Shown: in pieces, positions 59,674 to 64,000 of the stretch | How positions within the stretch are numbered: the stretch's first letter is position 1 | How the letters are laid out: each line of letters starts with the position of its first letter | Assembly: GCA_019113915.1 (NCBI GenBank) | Contig: DXGM01000043.1 | Span: 1 to 64,000, forward strand | Origin: Candidatus Gordonibacter avicola | GTDB lineage: Bacteria > Actinomycetota > Coriobacteriia > Coriobacteriales > Eggerthellaceae | Reading direction: 5' to 3' | DNA length: 64,000 bases | The notes under the pieces: generated by a model | Told to the model about the DNA's origin: nothing | Databases searched by the model: none | The model's input: the letters and a program-made list of their open reading frames with translations, nothing else | Position numbers and translations under genes: made by a program

Positions 59674-60324
59674 TTACCAGCCACTTTGTTCCAAATCGTT
59701 AGCCCAATTCATGAGTCTTACTTTGACTTCAGCTAAATCACCAGTACGGTATCCATAACGCTCTACTTCTTCGGGCTCGATGGTTACAACCGCTCTCAAG
59801 CATTCGATAAAAAGGCTTTTAGTAAGACCCAAATCATGATCTAACGTGAGGTTTAGTAGTGTCTCGTCACTGAATAAGCCGGAGGTATGAATTTTGTCGG
59901 CATCAAGGTAGTCGCGCGGTTCTCCGCGACTGCACATCGCTCCCAGTTTGTTCGCTACGGCATCACGTACGTCAAGAACCGGTCCAACTTCCAAGCGTGC
60001 AGGAGGATATTCGCGGTAATCAATTCCCATATCAAACTGGAGCGTTACCCCTTCGCGTTCGACTTCTGCCGAGTAATAATGAGGTGACCTTTGGTGTTCC
60101 CGAATGTGATATCCGCACTCTTCCAGGTGTTTTGTGAGAATAGTAACCGCGGTTTCAAACTGATTATCTTCTGCCGTGACGGCGCAGAAAAGGTCGATGT
60201 CTTCCGTTGGTCGCTCGATAAGTCCGTGTTCGCGAATGGCTCCCGAGCCAGCGAGTACGAACCCGTAGGGTGAAAGAACGGAAAGTGCTTCGTGCGCGAG
60301 GGTGCGTTGCATGTCTTTTAGCAT
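59674..60324 (-). CDS. Nucleotidyltransferase toxin candidate (AbiEii/MenT-like; 216 aa)
   Basis: It has the GS...DxD nucleotidyltransferase signature: GSGAIREHGL (Gly26-Ser27) and TEDIDLF (Asp42, Asp44). A substrate-binding region (EGVTLQFDMGID) and a helical C-terminal half follow. These toxins modify tRNA or other targets in type IV or II-like systems. ATG 60324 lies inside the last codons of the upstream gene, so the pair is translationally coupled. The ATG at 60313 is an alternative. Toxicity has not been shown; the call rests on motif and gene pairing. Confidence 0.75.
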   Translation of the reverse strand: MLKDMQRTLAHEALSVLSPYGFVLAGSGAIREHGLIERPTEDIDLFCAVTAEDNQFETAVTILTKHLEECGYHIREHQRSPHYYSAEVEREGVTLQFDMGIDYREYPPARLEVGPVLDVRDAVANKLGAMCSRGEPRDYLDADKIHTSGLFSDETLLNLTLDHDLGLTKSLFIECLRAVVTIEPEEVERYGYRTGDLAEVKVRLMNWANDLEQSGW

Positions 60325-60689
60325 GCGGCGAGCTTTGCTCTGAGGTTTCCGCGCAGTTCGGGGAAGCGTTCTTGCCACTGACGGGCGGCTTGGGCTGGTA
60401 CGCTCAGGTGTGGCCACACGGAGGTGAGCAGCGCCTTGTTGAGGTAGCGACACTGCTGCTCGACGGTGCCTTCTGAAATGATGGCTTGGTAAGCCAGTTT
60501 CACATTCCCGCGCGTGGATAACGGCACGTCCCCACCACCCGGAGCCCAGAGCAAGGATTTTGGAAGCGTGATCGTTCCAGAGGAGGGACCACGAAGGTCA
60601 TCAAGGCTGCGAGGAATGCTGTAGGGCTTCCCATCACTCAGACGCGTACGAACACCTTTTACTTGCGATATGTTGTGAGCTGCTTGCAT
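60318..60689 (-). CDS. Putative antitoxin/regulator of the nucleotidyltransferase (123 aa)
   Basis: A small basic-to-neutral protein whose C-terminal half (NVKLAYQAIISEGTVEQQC; LNKALLTSVWPHLSVPAQA) resembles MenA-like/AbiEi-associated antitoxins that precede nucleotidyltransferase toxins. Its stop overlaps the toxin ATG by 7 bp. The N-terminal half is not recognised. The ATG at 60689 is the only upstream start with moderate support. It is likely co-transcribed from a promoter in 60690-60900. Confidence 0.65.
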   Translation of the reverse strand: MQAAHNISQVKGVRTRLSDGKPYSIPRSLDDLRGPSSGTITLPKSLLWAPGGGDVPLSTRGNVKLAYQAIISEGTVEQQCRYLNKALLTSVWPHLSVPAQAARQWQERFPELRGNLRAKLAAC

Positions 60690-61066
60690 GTCTTGCAGTA
60701 TACCAAGAACTTATGAGCGCAGCGTGAACGAAGGCCGGTCGCTGCCTTGCTTGTTGACTCATGGTGGCAAAAGATGTTACCGGTTGAACGTTTGGTGGGG
60801 GTTCGGTATGATGGCGGGCGTGGGTTTTTGAGACCCTTCCGTATTCTGAAAGGCCTCTTGTATGACTGTTCCTCCCAACCGGTAAATCTTCGACAACAGC
60901 TCGCCTTCATTGATACCGCGCAGCGCGCGGTGGCGTTAGCATGGCCTTAAACCGATGGAAACAACAGAAGAGGTTCTTATGAAAAAGCTGAACAATGGCG
61001 TGGTGCCACCTGTGCGTACCTTCCTTTTCGAACATGACCGAATTGCGAAGGAAGGCACTCTTTACC
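60690..61066. other. Intergenic stretch without a supported gene
   Basis: It separates the divergent toxin-antitoxin candidate and DUF1062 gene. It is A+T-richer than the average around it. A short open frame (60955-61143) starts after AAGAGG but overlaps the DUF1062 gene and shows no family. No hairpin terminator or riboswitch was recognised. Confidence 0.4.
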
Positions 61067-61633
61067 ATGAAAACACTATCGTGGCGCGTGGCTGCGGCTG
61101 GCGCGCCTTTCGCCGTGCGGCCTTGTGGGGCCTGCGGTGCTGACGCGAAGTTTGCGTCGACGGGCCTGTTCCGCGTAAACGCGCAGAAGAAACTGGTTGA
61201 CGTGTGGCTGGTGTATCGCTGCGCCACGTGCGGAAGCGTGTGGAACAGCGCGGTGATCAGCCGCGGAAGCGCGAAAGCCGTAAGCAAGGGGCGGCTCGAG
61301 CGGTTTTTGGCGAACGACCCCGATCTGGCGCTTGCGTGTGCGCTCGACGCCTCGCTCTTGCGGCGCAACGGCGCCCGACGCGGCCCGGTGGAATTCGTCG
61401 TTGAAGGCGAACGCTATGCTGGGCGGGACGCGTGCCGGGTGGACATCACCTGCGAAGATGCACTCGGCCTGACCGTGGCCCACGTGCTGCGGCGGAAGTT
61501 GGAGGTGTCGCGCCGCGAACTTGAGCAGCTGGTGGACGCAGGGCGCGTGAGCCTCGCTGACGGCGGGGACGTGCGTACGGCGAAGCTGGGGTCGCAGTGC
61601 ACGGTGATTCTGCACGCCGACGACGGCTGCTAG
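61067..61633 (+). CDS. DUF1062-family protein (188 aa)
   Basis: It begins MKTLSWRVAAAGAPFAVRPC. Two CxxC pairs (RPCGACG and RCATCGSVW) form a zinc-ribbon-like module, and an ordered region with DITCEDALGLTVAHVLRRKL and LEQLVDAGRVSLADG follows. This matches DUF1062, small cytoplasmic proteins of unknown function. ATG 61067 follows GAAGGAAGG. It is monocistronic between the toxin-antitoxin candidate and the HipA-like gene. Confidence 0.85.
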   Translation: MKTLSWRVAAAGAPFAVRPCGACGADAKFASTGLFRVNAQKKLVDVWLVYRCATCGSVWNSAVISRGSAKAVSKGRLERFLANDPDLALACALDASLLRRNGARRGPVEFVVEGERYAGRDACRVDITCEDALGLTVAHVLRRKLEVSRRELEQLVDAGRVSLADGGDVRTAKLGSQCTVILHADDGC

Positions 61634-61689
61634 GACAATGAAGTGGGGGCGGGGGAGGTGCTACGGCAGCTTGTCTGCCCCTTCTGGTT

Positions 61690-62958
61690 TCAGCCGCGCA
61701 GGCGGCGGACGCGGTTGACCAGGCATTCTATGTTGCGCACGATGCCGAGGTGCACGAGGGCGTTGCGACCGGGGGGCATGAGGGGGTTGCGGTTGAGGAT
61801 GGCTTTGGCTTCGTCGGCGAAGCCATCCAGGGCGCTTTCGGCGAACCAATCGTAGTGGTTGAACAGGGCCAACTGGTCGGTCGGTCGCATGCCTTTGGGA
61901 CGGAAGGGCTTGGTGGCGTAGTGGAAGTCCGAAAACGTTTCCAGCTTCTCGGCGCGGCACCACAGGCACATGCCGGTGTCGTAAATGGGCGCGAGGCGCT
62001 TGAAGCGCAGCGTGGCGGCATCGCGGATGGCGCCGAAGTTGCAGAAGTGCCTGTCGTCGTTCGCCAGGATAAAATCGCAGGTGAACATCTTGGAGAGGAA
62101 TTCTTCGGGCTGGTGGATGCCCCGCTCGCGCAGAAGCGACACCACAAGGTTCAACTCCCGTCGCGGCGTGCTGAGCGTGCCCAAGGCACCCACCGAGCGC
62201 AGACGTGCCAGCAGATAGGCAGCTCGCCCCAAGTCATCGGGTCGGCGACGGCAGCGTATGAGGTCGTAGAGTGGGATGAGTTCTTCGCCCTCGCCCAGCA
62301 TCATGGGTGAAGCGCAGTAGGTGCCCAGGTCATCACGGTACAGGGAATAGGGCACGTAGTCGTCTTCGCGCAGCAGGCGGCGGTAGAGCCGCGTGGCTAT
62401 GACCTCGTTGTACGCCGCCTGGTTAAACGGCGAGCCGCCCGCCTTGATAAACATGCGCTTCCCGCCGGAGATGACCCACTTCTTGCGCTGTTCGACGCTT
62501 GCGGGCTCGTCGTGGGGCATGAGCGTGGTCGTACGCGCCAACAGGGTGGAGCCGCGAGGTGCGGCGTGCAGCACGGGCACGAGGTTTAAGTCGTGCGAGA
62601 AGTCATTGTCGAAGAAGTTGATATCATCCCAGTTCAGCGGGCGTTCTTCGTCGTTTACCCAGTAGTGATCCGACAGGCTTAAACACCACGTGCGCTCGGC
62701 CAGCGTGAGCGTGCTGCGCGTTTCGGGATGCCCCTCCAGCGCGCGCAGCTGGTGGTGTGACGCCAAAAGCCCCCGCTCGTGCCACCAGCGGTTCAGCGCA
62801 AACTCCGACACGCGCCCCCCGCGCGCAAATACGGTGAGGGGCGCGTGCGCGGCGTTCGGCACGGCCAGCACCTTCTCCACGGCGTGGGCCTCAAGGTCGT
62901 AGGAAAACCTGACCGTTTCCACGTTGCCATGCATCAAAACGTAGGTTGCGGTGGTCAC
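61690..62958 (-). CDS. HipA-like serine/threonine kinase-fold protein (422 aa)
   Basis: The central and C-terminal parts carry HipA-like motifs: a P-loop-like segment KKWVISGGKRMFIKAGG, a catalytic loop LANDDRHFCNFG (D...N) and a metal-binding PIYDTGMCLW. The N-terminal ~100 residues differ from HipA. No HipB-type partner is adjacent. GTG 62958 follows AAAGG at 6 nt. It may be a stand-alone kinase of the excisionase/HipA-like group known in Firmicutes and Actinobacteria. Role unknown; persistence or toxin function is speculative. Confidence 0.75.
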   Translation of the reverse strand: MTTATYVLMHGNVETVRFSYDLEAHAVEKVLAVPNAAHAPLTVFARGGRVSEFALNRWWHERGLLASHHQLRALEGHPETRSTLTLAERTWCLSLSDHYWVNDEERPLNWDDINFFDNDFSHDLNLVPVLHAAPRGSTLLARTTTLMPHDEPASVEQRKKWVISGGKRMFIKAGGSPFNQAAYNEVIATRLYRRLLREDDYVPYSLYRDDLGTYCASPMMLGEGEELIPLYDLIRCRRRPDDLGRAAYLLARLRSVGALGTLSTPRRELNLVVSLLRERGIHQPEEFLSKMFTCDFILANDDRHFCNFGAIRDAATLRFKRLAPIYDTGMCLWCRAEKLETFSDFHYATKPFRPKGMRPTDQLALFNHYDWFAESALDGFADEAKAILNRNPLMPPGRNALVHLGIVRNIECLVNRVRRLRG

Positions 62959-62991
62959 GTGCGGCCTTTCGTGCCTGGTGTGGGGCGGCTG

Positions 62992-63789
62992 CTATTCGCC
63001 GGCGATGGCATCGATGGCGTCAATGATACAGCCGCGGAAGCCGTCCTTTTCAAGCGCGGCCACACCCTTGATGGTGGTGCCGCCCGGGGAACACACAGCG
63101 TCCTTCATGGCGCCGGGGTGCTCGCCGGTTTCCAGGTGAAGCGCAGCCGTGCCCTTCATCATCTGGGCGGCCAGACGATACGCGGTGGCGCGCGGCAGGC
63201 CGTGTTTCACGCCCGCATCGCCGAGCGCTTCCAAGAACATGGCGGCGAAAGCGGGACCGCAGCCGGCGAGGGAACTTGCGGTGGAAAGCAGCTTGCCGTC
63301 CACCCATTCGATGAGCGCCACCTGGCCAAACAGGTTCTCGAACGCCGCGAGTTCGGCGTCGGAGAGCGAATGGTGCACCTCGCACGCCACCACGCCCGCG
63401 CCCACGGCGATAGGCGTGTTGGGGATGGTGCTTACGTGGTGCGTGCCGGGCGCGAGGATGTCTTCATAGAAATCGAACCCGCAGCCGGCGGCCACCGAGA
63501 TCACGGCTTTAATGGCCAGCGCGTCGCGCACGGGTTCCAGCACCTGAGCCACGAGGTGAGGCTTCACGGCTACTACAACGAAGTCGCTTGCTTCGATAAC
63601 TTCCGCTGCCGTTTCGCAGGCGTGCGCACCCAGGGCACCAGCGCTTTTCTGCAGCTTGTCGAAGTGAGCGGCCGTGGCCCAGATGCGCTCGCCGGGCAAG
63701 GCACCCGCCTCCACGAGCCCGCACGCCATCGCCTGCGCCATGTTACCGAATCCGATGAAGCCCAGCGTGACGTCGCTTGATGCTGTCAT
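62992..63789 (-). CDS. proC: Pyrroline-5-carboxylate reductase (265 aa)
   Basis: It catalyses the last step of proline synthesis, reducing pyrroline-5-carboxylate with NAD(P)H. The N-terminal Rossmann motif is GFIGFGNMAQAM and VVVAVKPHLV follows. The C-terminal dimerisation domain has SLAGCGPAFAAMFLEALGDA and SPGGTTIKGVAALE, the usual ProC signature. ATG 63789 follows AGAGGAC. Length is standard. It may be followed on the same strand by the HipA-like gene 33 bp away. Confidence 0.97.
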   Translation of the reverse strand: MTASSDVTLGFIGFGNMAQAMACGLVEAGALPGERIWATAAHFDKLQKSAGALGAHACETAAEVIEASDFVVVAVKPHLVAQVLEPVRDALAIKAVISVAAGCGFDFYEDILAPGTHHVSTIPNTPIAVGAGVVACEVHHSLSDAELAAFENLFGQVALIEWVDGKLLSTASSLAGCGPAFAAMFLEALGDAGVKHGLPRATAYRLAAQMMKGTAALHLETGEHPGAMKDAVCSPGGTTIKGVAALEKDGFRGCIIDAIDAIAGE

Positions 63790-63966
63790 GTTGTCCTCTT
63801 TCCCTCGCGTGACCGTTTTTCTGTCATTGTACGGCACAGGCGGGCGGTGGCGGGACGTCATGCGGACTTGCGGTGTCACTCGCCAGCAAAACTGCATGCT
63901 TGGGGGTGGGTGCGGGCGAAGGTGGGGCGGGTGTCGGGGTGCGGGCGACGCGGATAGCGCGCGACG

Positions 63967-64000
63967 TTATGCCTGCTTCAACTGCTCATCCAGTAGGCGC
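63967..64000 (-). CDS. C-terminal tail of a gene running past the window edge
   Basis: On the reverse strand the frame reads RLLDEQLKQA and stop (TAA 63969-63967), a plausible amphipathic helix end. Only ten codons are visible, so neither gene nor family can be named. Confidence 0.3.
   Translation of the reverse strand, partial: RLLDEQLKQA

Noticed and set aside
60955..61143. Small open frame before the DUF1062 gene
   Set aside because: It overlaps the DUF1062 coding region by 77 bp, with no recognisable family, although AAGAGG precedes an internal ATG.

Overview
The window is high-GC bacterial DNA with strong Shine-Dalgarno sites and short operons. Large BspA-type and B-repeat surface proteins, a FeoA-FeoB fusion, peptide-immunity-type ABC/two-component modules, DUF6504, DUF1062 and DUF6320 proteins and an orphan type I-C CRISPR leader together suggest a gut or oral actinobacterium of the class Coriobacteriia (Eggerthellaceae-like). 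No rRNA or phylogenetic marker was read, so this placement is inference.

Region 1 (1-31.8 kb) is a surface-protein island. A 2963-aa BspA-like leucine-rich-repeat protein is followed by a 2.6-kb stretch holding a frameshifted AAA/DUF4143 ATPase, interspersed repeats and a decayed gene start. Next come six same-strand genes at 12.8-31.8 kb: two paralogous N-in/C-out membrane proteins flanking a small secreted beta-rich protein, a 4597-aa repeat protein with a sorting-like C-terminus, a small membrane protein, and a 692-aa protein with an acidic cytoplasmic tail. The two loci look linked. They share the same promoter and leader, and the small secreted protein resembles the last domain of the BspA-like protein.

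Region 2 (31.8-36.5 kb) holds small regulators, a Phd-like protein, tRNA-Thr(TGT), a DUF6504 gene, a fluoride riboswitch with crcB, pyrE, and a VanZ-like gene.

Region 3 (36.6-48.3 kb) carries a LanFEG-like ABC transporter with its response regulator and histidine kinase, a second ABC pair, an orphan CRISPR leader with two full repeats and one degenerate repeat, a YxeA-like protein, an AbrB-family membrane protein, an intact AAA/DUF4143 ATPase with tandem palindromic operators, and a maltose-type acetyltransferase.

Region 4 (48.4-64 kb) carries feoA-feoB, an 850-bp repeat cluster, ahpC, a second TCS/ABC module in the order regulator-ATPase-permease-kinase, a three-gene DUF6320/acyltransferase/esterase operon, a MenT-like toxin-antitoxin candidate, a DUF1062 protein, a HipA-like kinase, proC, and the tail of a further gene at the edge. 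Four families of short interspersed repeats recur between genes across the window.
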